32,788 nucleotides of DNA from Oscillibacter sp. (GTDB lineage Bacteria; Bacillota; Clostridia; Oscillospirales; Oscillospiraceae): NCBI GenBank assembly GCA_017547085.1, contig JAFYQM010000048.1, positions 1 through 32,788 of the forward strand, read 5' to 3'. The notes beneath the pieces were generated by a model. The model was not told the DNA's origin, made no database searches, and worked only from the letters and a program-made list of their open reading frames with translations. The position numbers and the translations under genes are program-made. How positions within the stretch are numbered: position 1 is the first letter of the stretch; every line of letters begins with the position of its first letter. Positions 21,124 through 29,361 of this stretch are shown here, piece after piece.

Positions 21124-22326
21124 TTACGGATCGTTCTCCGCTTCTTCCGTCAAAATCGGCACGCTTCTGCCGATGGACTCCACACACTCCGCTGTCAGCG
21201 TCACTTCCAGCACATCGCCCTTCTGCCGGGAAGTGCAAAGGGTGCTTTTCACTTCGCCATAGGGTTCCACCAGCGCGTGGAGATAGCCTGTCAGGGCCTC
21301 TTCCGCCGCCTGTTCCGCCGCCACGATATCACGCTTCACGGAAACCGGCTCGTAAAAGCAGAGGGTTTCCGTCACCCATGTGACCGGCAGCGGCACGCCA
21401 AAGAGCGCGCAGGCAGTTCTTTTTGTTATTTTATCATATTTTGTGTCTTCGATGCTACTGTTTGCAAAGAATTTTATCCGCCGCGTGCCGATGACGACTG
21501 CGGCGCGGGTGGTCTCCTCCCCGGTGTACTGCCGCTCTGTACCATTGAGCGAAACCGAGGTGGTCAGGGCGTACCACGTCCGGGCGGTAACGGTGCCCCG
21601 TCCCGCCGCAGTGCGGGCGCCGAAGGTCTCCATATCCTCCACACCGGAGATCAGGATCTGCCCCTCTATGACGGCAGTGCCGGGCAGCACGCACTGCACG
21701 CCGTCCAGCGCCTCCACCCGCAGGATCAGTCCACCCCGCCGGGCCACGATATTGGTCGGCTCGGCCTCATTCAGCAGCGGCGGGGCGTCGATGCGCTCCC
21801 GCACCTGCACATGGGCGCGGCAGCCGGAGACATTGACCGCCAGCCAGCAAAGCTGCGGCAGTTCCAGCAGCACATGGTTGCGCAGGTCCTCCCCGTCCAG
21901 CGAAAGGCCAAACGTACCGCGCCGCACGCCGCTGCGCTCCAGCGCACGGAGGATAGCGGTATCCGGCACGGTGGTGTTGCCTTCGATCTCAAATTCCCAG
22001 ATGAAAAAGGAACCGAGAAACAGTCCCAGTCCACAGGCCACCAGCCCCACCCACAGCGCCGTGCGGCGGCGGAAGCGGCTGAAAAAATAGGGCGCTCCCT
22101 CATGCCGCAGCACCTCGATGGTGCAGCTCAGTTTCTCCGCTGAGCGGCGAAGCACCCGAAGGTCCTGACGGGACAGGCGGCAGGTAAAGGCCGTGGGGGA
22201 TTCCCACGCAAGGTCCCAGAACGCCAGATTTCTGGCGCTGCAGAGATTCAGGACCCGTTCAGGAAAGGCGCACTCCACCCGGATGCGCACCTGTCCCCGC
22301 AGGCGGTTGACGGCCTCCTTCAGCAT
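21124..22326 (-). CDS. yqfD: sporulation protein YqfD
   Basis: Membrane protein of 400 residues made in the mother cell during sporulation in Bacillus (sigma-E regulon). The N-terminal 75 residues form the conserved cytoplasmic domain; a hydrophobic segment follows (TALWVGLVACGLGLFLGSFF, about 89-108), then the large extracytoplasmic part with FEIEGNTTVPDTAIL. VREGYIDAP-like text is replaced here by VRERIDAPPLL. It overlaps yqfC by seven bases and precedes phoH, exactly the Bacillus order. Its biochemical role is not known. Full length. Confidence 0.93.
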   Translation of the reverse strand: MLKEAVNRLRGQVRIRVECAFPERVLNLCSARNLAFWDLAWESPTAFTCRLSRQDLRVLRRSAEKLSCTIEVLRHEGAPYFFSRFRRRTALWVGLVACGLGLFLGSFFIWEFEIEGNTTVPDTAILRALERSGVRRGTFGLSLDGEDLRNHVLLELPQLCWLAVNVSGCRAHVQVRERIDAPPLLNEAEPTNIVARRGGLILRVEALDGVQCVLPGTAVIEGQILISGVEDMETFGARTAAGRGTVTARTWYALTTSVSLNGTERQYTGEETTRAAVVIGTRRIKFFANSSIEDTKYDKITKRTACALFGVPLPVTWVTETLCFYEPVSVKRDIVAAEQAAEEALTGYLHALVEPYGEVKSTLCTSRQKGDVLEVTLTAECVESIGRSVPILTEEAENDP

Positions 22327-22622
22327 GACTCCGCCCCCACCAGCTCCACGGCAGAGATCACGCCGCCGATGCGCACCTCCTCTGCCGTCATGGCCACGAG
22401 AGTCAGCCGCTGTCCCCGCACCCGCACCACGCCGGAGACGGTATTTACATCGATCTGCTCCTCGCTGTATCCCAAAATTCCCGTGTGGCGTTCTAAAAAC
22501 AGCTGCCGGTTTCCTACCAGTTCCAGATGGGGCAGCCCCGCCACAATGTCCGCAGGCAGGTCAAACAGCTCCGCCACGCTGTCCATCACGCCGCTGCTCC
22601 ACGCTTTTCGTTTTCGTTCCAT
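22320..22622 (-). CDS. yqfC: sporulation protein YqfC
   Basis: Protein of 100 residues with the YabP/YqfC fold: LPADIVAGLPHLELVGNRQL, LERHTGILGYSEEQIDVNT, VVRVRGQRLTLVAMTAEEVRIGG-type strands. First gene of the yqfC-yqfD-phoH-ybeY run. GAGGTGA lies seven bases before the ATG. A sequence CATAGAGT on the minus strand (22643-22650) resembles the -10 of sigma-E promoters (CATACANT), but the -35 region is a poor match. Function beyond a link to spore coat assembly is unknown. Confidence 0.93.
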   Translation of the reverse strand: MERKRKAWSSGVMDSVAELFDLPADIVAGLPHLELVGNRQLFLERHTGILGYSEEQIDVNTVSGVVRVRGQRLTLVAMTAEEVRIGGVISAVELVGAESC

Positions 22623-22693
22623 ACAGGCTTCACCTCGCCTTTACTCTATGTGCCGCGGGTCTGAAACTTGCCCGTCGCGCATAGGATTTTGCG

Positions 22694-23611
22694 GTGATGT
22701 GTATGAAAAAACGAAGCAATCTCTGCCTGATCCTCTGCGCTGTGCTGATCTGGTTCCTGACGGACGCCGTGCATCTGCGCGCCGCCGCGTCCGAGGCGCT
22801 GGCCCTGTGCGCCACGTCTGTGATCCCCGCGCTGTTCCCCTTTCTGGCGGTGTCGGGTCTGCTGGTGGCCATGGGGTTCGGAGACTGGCTGTCCCCCCTC
22901 CTCTCCGGGCTGATGACGCCCCTCTTTCGCCTGCCCGGCAGCGCGGGCAGCGCACTGGTGCTGGGCCTTGCGGGCGGGTATCCCATCGGAGCCCGTACAG
23001 CGGTGGAGCTATACAGGCAGGGTGCGCTGACGCAGGACGAGGCGGAACGGCTGCTATCCTTCTGCAACAATTCCAACCCCGCCTTTCTCATCAGCGTGCT
23101 GGGGGCGGGCGTGTTCGGCAGCGCGCGGACCGGCCTTTGGCTGTGGCTCATCCACATTCTCTCCGCCCTCTTGACGGGGTTGCTCTTTCGCGGCAAAAAA
23201 GCACCTGCACTTCGCCGCAGCAGCCACCACCCTGTGGCTGCGCCCCCTTCCTTTGCGTCCGCCTTTGTCTCCTCGGTGCGGGACGCCGCGACAGGGATGC
23301 TGTCCATCTGCGCCTTTGTGGTGCTGTTCTATGTGCTGGCCGCACCGCTGAAGGGACTTGGCGGACGGACGGCAACAGCGCTGGTAGGCGCGGTGGAGCT
23401 GTTCTCCCTGACACCCATGCTGCAAAATGATGCTTTCAGCTTTCTGCTGGCGGCAGGCATGAGCGGCTGGGGCGGGCTCTCCGTGCTGGCCCAGACCGCC
23501 GCCGTGCTGGACGGCACCCCTTTACGCCTGCGCTGCTGTCTGAAAGGAAAACTGGTGCAGGGACTCCTCTCCGCCGCGCTGGCCACCGCGGCCGTTCCCG
23601 CGCTGTTTTGA
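22694..23611 (+). CDS. YlbJ-like sporulation membrane protein (Gate domain)
   Basis: Polytopic protein of about 300 residues. ALALCATSVIPALFPFLAVSG, LGLAGGYPIGARTAVELY and LSFCNNSNPAFLISVLGAG are hallmarks of YlbJ and the related nucleoside-recognition/Gate family proteins SpoVM-stage SpmA/SpmB. YlbJ is needed for normal spores in Bacillus. Start codon is unclear: GTG 22694, ATG 22697 and ATG 22703 are in frame, with only GGTGAT as a weak ribosome site; the membrane part starts at KKRSNLCLIL in any case. It is divergent from yqfC with 71 bases between, which suggests joint sporulation control. Single gene with a terminator 10 bases after the stop. Confidence 0.85.
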   Translation: MMCMKKRSNLCLILCAVLIWFLTDAVHLRAAASEALALCATSVIPALFPFLAVSGLLVAMGFGDWLSPLLSGLMTPLFRLPGSAGSALVLGLAGGYPIGARTAVELYRQGALTQDEAERLLSFCNNSNPAFLISVLGAGVFGSARTGLWLWLIHILSALLTGLLFRGKKAPALRRSSHHPVAAPPSFASAFVSSVRDAATGMLSICAFVVLFYVLAAPLKGLGGRTATALVGAVELFSLTPMLQNDAFSFLLAAGMSGWGGLSVLAQTAAVLDGTPLRLRCCLKGKLVQGLLSAALATAAVPALF

Positions 23612-23620
23612 AAAAAAGAA

Positions 23621-23643
23621 AGGCCCTCTCCGTTTGGAGAGGG
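23621..23643. terminator. terminator between YlbJ-like gene and deoC
   Basis: CCCTCTCC (23624-23631), loop GTTT, GGAGAGGG (23636-23643). On the minus strand the stem is followed by CCTTTCTTTTTTTC, a good terminator for deoC; on the plus strand the T-run is weaker. Confidence 0.85.
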
Positions 23644-23659
23644 TCTTGTTCCTTTGGGA

Positions 23660-24316
23660 TTACGCTTCCATGGCCTTGACGGCCTTCACCACGCGGCTGG
23701 TGCCGAGGCGGGATGCGCCGAGGTTAATGAAATCCTCCGCATCCTGCAGGTTGGCGATGCCGCCGGCGGCCTTGATCTTCACGTTGGGGCCTACATGCTT
23801 TGCAAACAGGGCCACATCCTCGCGGGTGGCTCCGCCGCCGCCAAAGCCGGTGGAGGTCTTGATATAGTCCGCACCGGAGGCGGTGACGATCTCGCAGAGC
23901 TTGATCTTCTCTTCATCCGTCAGGAAGCAGCACTCGATGATGACCTTCAGCAGCTTGCCGTCGCAGGCAGCCTTGATCTCACGGATCTCCTCCAGCAGTT
24001 CGTCCCACTTCTGCTCCTTCACCCAGCCGAGGTTGATGACCATATCCACCTCATCCGCGCCGTTTGCCACGGCATCAGCGGTCATAAAGCACTTGGCGGC
24101 GGTGGTAGCATAGCCGTTGGGGAAGCCGATGACGGTGCAGATGGGCAGCTTGCCCTCCACATATGCCGCGGCCTGCTTCACAAAGCTGGCGGGAATGCAC
24201 ACGCTGGCGCAGCCGTATTTCATGCCATCGTCACAGATGGCGCGGATCTCATCCCATGTGGCGGTCTGGGCCAGCAGGGTATGGTCGCATTTGCTCAGGA
24301 TCTCTTTCAGTTCCAT
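23660..24316 (-). CDS. deoC: deoxyribose-phosphate aldolase DeoC
   Basis: Class I aldolase of 218 residues that splits 2-deoxyribose 5-phosphate to glyceraldehyde 3-phosphate and acetaldehyde. The Schiff-base lysine is Lys153 in [10 protein letters not shown]; the second lysine is in IKAAGGI, and Asp91 in EVDMVINLG is part of the proton relay. The DHTLL start and VCIPASFV strand fit. Complete for the short bacterial form. AAAGGAG lies nine bases before the ATG. It is a lone gene with its own promoter; no deoxynucleoside phosphorylase gene is beside it. Confidence 0.97.
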   Translation of the reverse strand: MELKEILSKCDHTLLAQTATWDEIRAICDDGMKYGCASVCIPASFVKQAAAYVEGKLPICTVIGFPNGYATTAAKCFMTADAVANGADEVDMVINLGWVKEQKWDELLEEIREIKAACDGKLLKVIIECCFLTDEEKIKLCEIVTASGADYIKTSTGFGGGGATREDVALFAKHVGPNVKIKAAGGIANLQDAEDFINLGASRLGTSRVVKAVKAMEA

Positions 24317-24355
24317 TTCCGCTTTCTCCTTTACGGTAAATTCATGGTTAAGGCC

Positions 24356-24384
24356 AGTATAGCAAGGTTTGCGCCCTCTGTCCA
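24356..24384 (-). promoter_or_regulatory. deoC: deoC promoter
   Basis: On the minus strand TGGACA (24379-24384), 17-base spacer, TATACT (24356-24361) preceded by TGC, an extended -10. Transcript start is expected near 24349, 33 bases before the ATG. Confidence 0.78.
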
Positions 24385-24410
24385 GATGGGAAGCTCCTTC
24401 TGCGAAAAGC

Positions 24411-24439
24411 TTGCGAAACCACCGTGGCAGTGCTAAAAT
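24411..24439 (+). promoter_or_regulatory. promoter of the SLH-protease gene
   Basis: TTGCGA (24411-24416), 17-base spacer, TAAAAT (24434-24439), 30 bases before the chosen ATG. Confidence 0.65.
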
Positions 24440-24469
24440 GGCTCCATGAAAATCACTGGAGGAACCCCT

Positions 24470-25759
24470 ATGAAAATCCGTTTAACTGCATTGCTCTGCG
24501 CCCTACTGTTGCTGCTGGGTGCGGTTCCCGCCGCCGGTGCGCTGGAGGGAGATACCTCCCTCGCCGCGGATACGCTGGCCACGCTGGGCCTTGTTCAGGG
24601 AAATAATACCGGCTATGCGCTGGATGCGCCTGCCACCCGCGCCCACGCCGCCGTGCTGCTGGTGCGTCTGGCCGGTGCGGAGGAGGCTGCCCGAAACGAC
24701 CTCTGGATTTCCGGCTTCCGGGATGTGCCGGACTGGGCCTACACCCCCATCACCTACGCCGCCCATCAGGGCTGGATCACCGGCGTGACAGCACTGGACT
24801 TCAAGCCTGACAACGCCCTCACCGCCAACGCATGGTGCACCATGCTGCTGCGGATGCTGGGCTACAGTGACAAAAACGGTGACTTCGCCGTGTCCGACGC
24901 CGCCGCCTTTGCCCGCCGCATCGGTCTGGTCTCCCGCAGCTATGAGGGTGCCATGACCCGCGGCGACGTGTTCGAGACGATGTACGACGCGCTGTTTTTC
25001 TCCTACAAGGACGGCAGCGAAACGGTAATCGGCCGTCTGGTGCGGCAGGGCAACTGCTCCAAAGCCGCCGCCAGCGCACTGGGGCTGCTGAACAAGCGGC
25101 TCACCGCCCGCCAGATCGCCGACCACCACATGGCAGCCGTGTTCCGCATCGACGCGTTCCGGACCGTCGACCAGATGTATGCGGAGATGCCCACCGGCAA
25201 CGCCACCGGCTTCTTTATTTCTCCGGACGGTCTGGCTGTGACCAACTATCACTCCATCGACGAGGCCTCCTACGGTCTGGCCACCACGGCCGCAGGCGAG
25301 GTCTATCCCATTGAAGAAGTCCTCTACTACGACACGGACATCGACATTGCCGTGATCCGGGTCTCCCGCACCTCCAAAGAGTCAAAGATCACTTCCACGT
25401 TTGCTTGGCTGGAACTGGTGGGTACCGGTGAAATCTGCGCCGGTGACACGGTGTACGCCATCAGCAATCCGCTGGGACTGGGTCTTGCCGTCAGCAGCGG
25501 CATCATCGGCTCCACCGCGCACAATGTACCTCCCTTTGCCCTGCCCTGCATCGTCAACAGCGCCGACATCTCTGAAGGCAGCAGCGGCGGCGCCCTGATG
25601 AATGAATACGGACAGGTGATCGGCATCACCTCCGGTGCCTATGCCTACGGTAATAACATGTATCTGGCCGTACCGGTGGACCCTGCTATAGAAGCCGATC
25701 TTCCCGCCCATGGCATGACACTGGCAGAAGTCCGCGCACTGGAGCATCCTGCGGCGTGA
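24470..25759 (+). CDS. secreted SLH-domain trypsin-like serine protease
   Basis: Exported protein of 429 residues. A signal peptide (1-24, cut after AGA) leads to about 190 residues with S-layer homology repeats ([47 protein letters not shown]), which bind cell-wall polymer. The protease domain follows with a complete triad: His261 (VTNYHSID), Asp292 (DIDIAVIRV) and Ser372 (SEGSSGGAL). There is no PDZ domain, unlike HtrA/DegP, and the usual order (SLH at the end) is reversed. GGAGG lies seven bases before the ATG at 24470; an earlier in-frame ATG at 24446 lacks one. It is probably wall-anchored and acts on surface or lumenal proteins. Single gene with promoter and terminator. Confidence 0.9.
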   Translation: MKIRLTALLCALLLLLGAVPAAGALEGDTSLAADTLATLGLVQGNNTGYALDAPATRAHAAVLLVRLAGAEEAARNDLWISGFRDVPDWAYTPITYAAHQGWITGVTALDFKPDNALTANAWCTMLLRMLGYSDKNGDFAVSDAAAFARRIGLVSRSYEGAMTRGDVFETMYDALFFSYKDGSETVIGRLVRQGNCSKAAASALGLLNKRLTARQIADHHMAAVFRIDAFRTVDQMYAEMPTGNATGFFISPDGLAVTNYHSIDEASYGLATTAAGEVYPIEEVLYYDTDIDIAVIRVSRTSKESKITSTFAWLELVGTGEICAGDTVYAISNPLGLGLAVSSGIIGSTAHNVPPFALPCIVNSADISEGSSGGALMNEYGQVIGITSGAYAYGNNMYLAVPVDPAIEADLPAHGMTLAEVRALEHPAA

Positions 25760-25778
25760 TTTATACTCTGCAAATCAA

Positions 25779-25806
25779 AAGGACGTCCCTCACGGGACGT
25801 CCTTCT
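25779..25806. terminator. bidirectional terminator
   Basis: GGACGTCCC (25781-25789), loop TCAC, GGGACGTCC (25794-25802), then TTCTTTCT. The A-run on the left serves the convergent HAD gene. Confidence 0.9.
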
Positions 25807-25817
25807 TTCTGCGTTCT

Positions 25818-26480
25818 TTATTCCGCGTGCCGGAGAATGAACTGTTCCAGCGCGCCCACGGTGTCCGCCACCGCCACAGCGCCTGCATCCTTCAGTTCGC
25901 CGGGAGCCGCATAGCCGAAAAACTCCACGCCGGCACAGTCAATGCCGCATTCCTTCGCGCCCAGCACATCGAATTTCCGGTCACCGATCATCAAAATGGC
26001 GGGCTTGTCGTCCTCCGAGAGATTCAATCGGCGCATAGTCTCGCGAATCACATCGGCTTTCTTCCAGTCCTCACCGGGCTGGCTGCCCACGATAACATCC
26101 ATCACATCCGCAAAGCCGAACCGTTGGCAGATGGGCAGGCACATACACTCCGGCTTGGAGGAGGCCACTGCCATCACAAAGCCCTTCTCCTTCAGCCGCC
26201 GGCACAGCTCCAGCATGCCCGGCGCCGCCGCGTTTTCCAGATAGCCGGTCACATTATAGCGTTCCCGGAACAGCGTCACGCCCTCCAGCGCCTGCTCGCG
26301 GCTCAGGCCGCAGTATTCCATATACCCTTCATGCAGAGGCGGGCCGATAAAGTTCAGCAAAACCGACGGTTCCGGCACAGGCAGTCCCATCTTCCCCAGC
26401 GCATAGCGCACGCTGTTGATAATGCCCTCTTTGGAGTCCGTCAGGGTGCCGTCCAGATCGAAAAACAGGTAGCGGTACAT
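25818..26480 (-). CDS. HAD-family phosphatase (phosphoglycolate phosphatase type)
   Basis: Cytosolic phosphatase of 220 residues. Motif I is FFDLDGTLTDS (Asp8 nucleophile, Asp10 acid), motif II VASSK, motif III the Lys of WKKADV, motif IV ILMIGDRKFDVLGAKE. The C1 cap (about 15-90) is helical. It belongs to the Gph/PpaX/YjjG-like subfamily I; the KPECMCLPICQRFGF segment is common in clostridial members. Substrate may be phosphoglycolate, pyrophosphate or a nucleotide; not decidable here. AGGAGG lies about seven bases before the ATG. Single gene. Confidence 0.9.
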   Translation of the reverse strand: MYRYLFFDLDGTLTDSKEGIINSVRYALGKMGLPVPEPSVLLNFIGPPLHEGYMEYCGLSREQALEGVTLFRERYNVTGYLENAAAPGMLELCRRLKEKGFVMAVASSKPECMCLPICQRFGFADVMDVIVGSQPGEDWKKADVIRETMRRLNLSEDDKPAILMIGDRKFDVLGAKECGIDCAGVEFFGYAAPGELKDAGAVAVADTVGALEQFILRHAE

Positions 26481-26610
26481 GGCCCTCCTCCTTTCTGCGT
26501 TCTGTAAAGAAGTGTACCATCCTTTTCCTGCCTCCGCAAGTCTTTTCCTTCTCCTATCTTATGGTTTTTTACGCTCCTCTCATCTGTGCATTCTTGCCTG
26601 CCCTGACTTT

Positions 26611-26676
26611 TTTACATGGATTTAACGTACTTTACACAGAACCAAACTTTTTCCCGTTCCCGTTGCATGATATATT
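26611..26676 (+). promoter_or_regulatory. Pho-like direct repeats and promoter of the Na/Pi symporter
   Basis: Three TTTAM-type repeats start at 26611, 26621 and 26631 (TTTACA, TTTAAC, TTTACA), a 10-base period. The -10 TATATT is at 26671-26676 and the matching -35 place (26648-26653, TTTTTC) is poor, as expected for an activated promoter. Bacillus PhoP binds TTAACA-like repeats about 11 bases apart, so PhoP control by phosphate is a reasonable inference. Confidence 0.55.
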
Positions 26677-26739
26677 GAGGATGGACAAACCTAAAAGCAC
26701 CATATGATAAAACTTACAGAAAGAAAAAGGGAACTACCT

Positions 26740-28509
26740 ATGGATCTATTTGATGTTCTGGAACTGATCGGCGGACTCTGCCTGTTCCTCTTCGGCATGA
26801 ACCTGATGGGCGCCGCGCTGGAACGGCGGGCCGGCCACGGGCTGACCACCCTGCTGGGCCGCCTCACCTCCGGCAAGCTGGCCGGCTTTCTGACCGGTCT
26901 TGGCGTCACCGCCATCATCCAGTCCTCCTCCGCCACCACCGTCATGGTTGTGGGCTTCGTCAACTCCGGCATTATGACCCTCAAGCAGGCCATCAACGTC
27001 ATCATGGGCGCCAACGTGGGCACCACAGTCACTGCATGGCTGCTGAGCCTGACGGGCATTGAAAGCGGCAACCTGTTCGTCCGGCTGCTCAAGCCCTCCT
27101 CCTTTACCCCCGTTTTGGCCCTGATCGGCATCATTTTGATGATGGCCCCGAACTCAAACGGCAAGAAGAAGGACACCGCCACCATTTTGCTGGGCTTTGC
27201 CACGCTGATGGTAGGCATGGAGACCATGAGCGCCGCCGTAGCCGGTCTGAAAGAGGTGGAGGGCTTCCGCAACATTCTGCTGCTGTTCTCCAACCCCATT
27301 CTGGGCGTGCTGGCCGGTGCGGTGCTGACTGCCATCATCCAGTCCTCCTCTGCCTCCGTGGGTATCCTGCAGGCACTGTCCTCTACGGGGCAGATCACCA
27401 TCGGAACCAGCATCCCCATCATCATGGGCCAGAACATCGGCACCTGCGTCACCGCCATGCTCTCCTCCATCGGCACCAACCGCAACGCCCGCCGCACTTC
27501 TCTGGTGCATCTTTCCTTCAATGTCATCGGCACCACGATTCTGCTGGCACTGTTCTGCGCCGCGCAAGCCATCTTTGACCTCAGCGGTTTTGTGAACGGC
27601 ACCGCCAGCGAGACCACCATCGCCATCGCCCACACCACCTTCAACATTCTCTGCACCGCTATTCTCCTGCCTGCCTCCGGATTGCTGGAGAAGCTGTCCT
27701 ACAAGCTGATCCCCGAGCCTGTCACCGAGAAGGACGAGGAAACGGTTGAACTGGACGAGCGCCTGATGACCACTCCCGCCGTGGCTCTGGAACAGTGCCG
27801 TGTGGTCACCGGCACCATGGCAAGCCTCTCCATCCACTCCCTGAAGCAGGCACTGGAACAGCTCAACGCTTACGACGCTGACAGTGCCGCCGCCATCCGC
27901 AAGGCTGAAGACAAAGCGGACCACTACGAGGACACGCTGGGCAGCTATCTGGTCAAGCTGAGCACCCACGACCTCAACGACGCCGACAGTCTCGAATCCG
28001 CAAAGCTCTTGCACATGATCGGCGATCTGGAGCGCATCTCCGACCACGCCGTGGGCATCCTCGCCTCCGCCGAGGAACTGCGGGACAAGGGCATCGTCTT
28101 CACGCCCCAGGCACAGAAGGAACTGGCCGTTCTGCGGGAGGCCCTGAACGAGACCGTGGATCTGGCTGTCACTGCTTACGAGACCAACGACCTCTCCGCC
28201 GCCATGCGGGTGGAGCCTCTGAAACAGATCGTGGACGCGCTGAAAGTGCAGCTGCGTTCCCACCACATTCTCCGGATGCAGAAGGGCGAATGCACCATCG
28301 AGGCAGGCTTCGTCTGGTCTGACCTGCTGACAAACTTAGGCCGTGTGGCCGACCACTGCTCCAACATTGCCGGCTGCGTCATCGAGCTGAGCCACCAGAA
28401 GCTGGACCTTCACGACTACTCCAAGGCGGCTCGTGAAAGCGGCAGCGAATACGCTGACTTCTACGAAACGTACAGTAAGAAGTACCTCCAGCACATCGCA
28501 TCTCTGTAA
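26740..28509 (+). CDS. Na+/phosphate symporter with C-terminal PhoU domain
   Basis: Membrane protein of 589 residues of the Na/Pi cotransporter (NptA, Pfam PF02690) family. The two inverted halves each carry the signature QSSSA: QSSSATT (about 61-67) and QSSSASV (about 201-207), with GANVGTT and GQNIGTC nearby. About 9 membrane segments end near residue 330. The C-terminal 240 residues are a helical PhoU-like domain (KAEDKADHYEDTL, LHMIGDLERISDHAVG, LGRVADHCSNIAG) that probably senses or adjusts transport. The frame is open to 26704, but AAGGG and the conserved start support the ATG at 26740. Single gene with upstream Pho-like repeats and a strong terminator. Confidence 0.93.
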   Translation: MDLFDVLELIGGLCLFLFGMNLMGAALERRAGHGLTTLLGRLTSGKLAGFLTGLGVTAIIQSSSATTVMVVGFVNSGIMTLKQAINVIMGANVGTTVTAWLLSLTGIESGNLFVRLLKPSSFTPVLALIGIILMMAPNSNGKKKDTATILLGFATLMVGMETMSAAVAGLKEVEGFRNILLLFSNPILGVLAGAVLTAIIQSSSASVGILQALSSTGQITIGTSIPIIMGQNIGTCVTAMLSSIGTNRNARRTSLVHLSFNVIGTTILLALFCAAQAIFDLSGFVNGTASETTIAIAHTTFNILCTAILLPASGLLEKLSYKLIPEPVTEKDEETVELDERLMTTPAVALEQCRVVTGTMASLSIHSLKQALEQLNAYDADSAAAIRKAEDKADHYEDTLGSYLVKLSTHDLNDADSLESAKLLHMIGDLERISDHAVGILASAEELRDKGIVFTPQAQKELAVLREALNETVDLAVTAYETNDLSAAMRVEPLKQIVDALKVQLRSHHILRMQKGECTIEAGFVWSDLLTNLGRVADHCSNIAGCVIELSHQKLDLHDYSKAARESGSEYADFYETYSKKYLQHIASL

Positions 28510-28518
28510 AAAGAATCA

Positions 28519-28555
28519 CCCCGCTGTATCCGGTTGGATACAGCGGGGTATTTTT
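28519..28555 (+). terminator. terminator after the Na/Pi symporter gene
   Basis: A 13-bp stem (28519-28531 with 28536-28548), loop GGTT, followed by TATTTTT. Confidence 0.93.
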
Positions 28556-28574
28556 GCGTCATTTTGGCAGAACA

Positions 28575-28599
28575 GAGGGAGCGGAATTTCCGCTCCCTC
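28575..28599. repeat. 12-bp inverted repeat near the end of the bPH gene
   Basis: GAGGGAGCGGAA (28575-28586) and TTCCGCTCCCTC (28588-28599), one base between. No T-run follows on either strand, so it may be a minus-strand terminator that has lost its tail. Confidence 0.6.
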
Positions 28600-28613
28600 C
28601 TGTGATGTACTTC

Positions 28614-28658
28614 TTACTTGAAATAGCGTTTCCGCGCGTCTTCAACTACCTTATCATG
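28614..28658 (-). pseudogene. decayed 3' end of a rubrerythrin gene
   Basis: Read on the minus strand, 14 codons and a stop encode HDKVVEDARKRYFK. Aligned without gaps to the tail [14 protein letters not shown] shared by both intact rubrerythrins in the window, seven of 14 residues match, with the same stop, and the DNA over the stop (CTTCTTACTTGAAATA) is identical to the end of the rubrerythrin gene at 29362. The rest of the gene is missing; the bPH gene occupies its place. Confidence 0.6.
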
Positions 28659-28662
28659 AGAT

Positions 28663-29208
28663 TTACTTTTCTGGTTTCTCCGCTCCGCACTTCCAGCATT
28701 TTGCCTTTCGAATCGGATTTCCTGCTCCACACTTTGCACAAATCCAATTATTACTTTTGTATTCAATTGGTCCAGCAGGAAGATCTTCTCCTTTTTCCGG
28801 AATTAACTCAACCATTGCGGCAGGGACTTCAACCGGAACCGCAGAAAGTGTTCCATACTTATATCCTTCAATTCTGGAAATAATATAATCATGCACATAA
28901 CGCATAAGACAATTGGTCACACCATTTTTGCCTTCCTCAAATGTAAATGTGTTTTCCGAAAACATATTACTGCTCTGGTTATTCATCTGCATAGAGGGTG
29001 TTTCCAACTGCAAATAGCCAATTGCAAAACCGCTCTCCTTAAATTGAACACCCACAACATCAATAAAAAATATCGTTTTTCTTCCATCCAATGCATTACT
29101 TGTCAAAGCACTACCTAATGTAACATCTGTTGTAATCTCGCATTTATTGTCATAAAGACGTAAAGACCGCCCTCGAACTCCAGTCAGTTCGCATATAAAT
29201 GTTGACAT
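28663..29208 (-). CDS. bacterial PH-like domain protein with C-terminal zinc ribbon
   Basis: Protein of 181 residues. The N-terminal 130 residues (GVRGRSLRLYDNKCEI, GRKTIFFIDVVGVQFKESGF, IGYLQLETPS, NTFTFEEGKNGV) match a family of bPH-type beta-barrel proteins that I know from many Firmicutes but cannot assign a role. The C-terminus has CAKCGAGNPIRKAKCWKCG, a Cx2C-x10-Cx2C zinc ribbon resembling RanBP2-type fingers. There is no membrane segment. AAGGAGG lies seven bases before the ATG. The gene is AT-rich compared with its neighbours, which suggests transfer, and it sits exactly between a rubrerythrin remnant and an intact rubrerythrin. Possible binding of lipid, peptide or nucleic acid is open. 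Confidence 0.85.
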   Translation of the reverse strand: MSTFICELTGVRGRSLRLYDNKCEITTDVTLGSALTSNALDGRKTIFFIDVVGVQFKESGFAIGYLQLETPSMQMNNQSSNMFSENTFTFEEGKNGVTNCLMRYVHDYIISRIEGYKYGTLSAVPVEVPAAMVELIPEKGEDLPAGPIEYKSNNWICAKCGAGNPIRKAKCWKCGAEKPEK

Positions 29209-29271
29209 AGCAATTCCTCCTTACCCCTCGCAGCAATTCTCTTTACAAGTTCATGGATTTTATACCTTTCC

Positions 29272-29293
29272 GTATAATATGCTGTAATTATAC
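29272..29293. promoter_or_regulatory. inverted repeat at the bPH gene promoter
   Basis: GTATAAT (29272-29278) and ATTATAC (29287-29293), 8 bases apart. On the minus strand TATAAT lies in the repeat and TTGGAA 18 bases upstream gives a promoter for the bPH gene. The central AATATGCTGT is shared with the rubrerythrin promoters. The arms resemble PerR/Fur sites (TTATAAT-type). Confidence 0.6.
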
Positions 29294-29316
29294 TGCGAAA
29301 AAGAATATTTTCCAAT

Positions 29317-29350
29317 AAAAAGGGACAGAATCGAAATTCTGTCCCTTTTT
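29317..29350. terminator. bidirectional terminator of the first rubrerythrin gene
   Basis: A 15-bp stem (29317-29331 with 29336-29350), loop CGAA, with A-run and T-run. It ends the minus-strand rubrerythrin transcript just after the stop at 29362. Confidence 0.94.
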
Positions 29351-29361
29351 AAAGCTTCTTC

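Noticed and set aside
27154-28266. Minus-strand open frame of 370 codons opposite the Na/Pi symporter gene
   Set aside because: Low-complexity antisense translation; the plus frame has complete family motifs.
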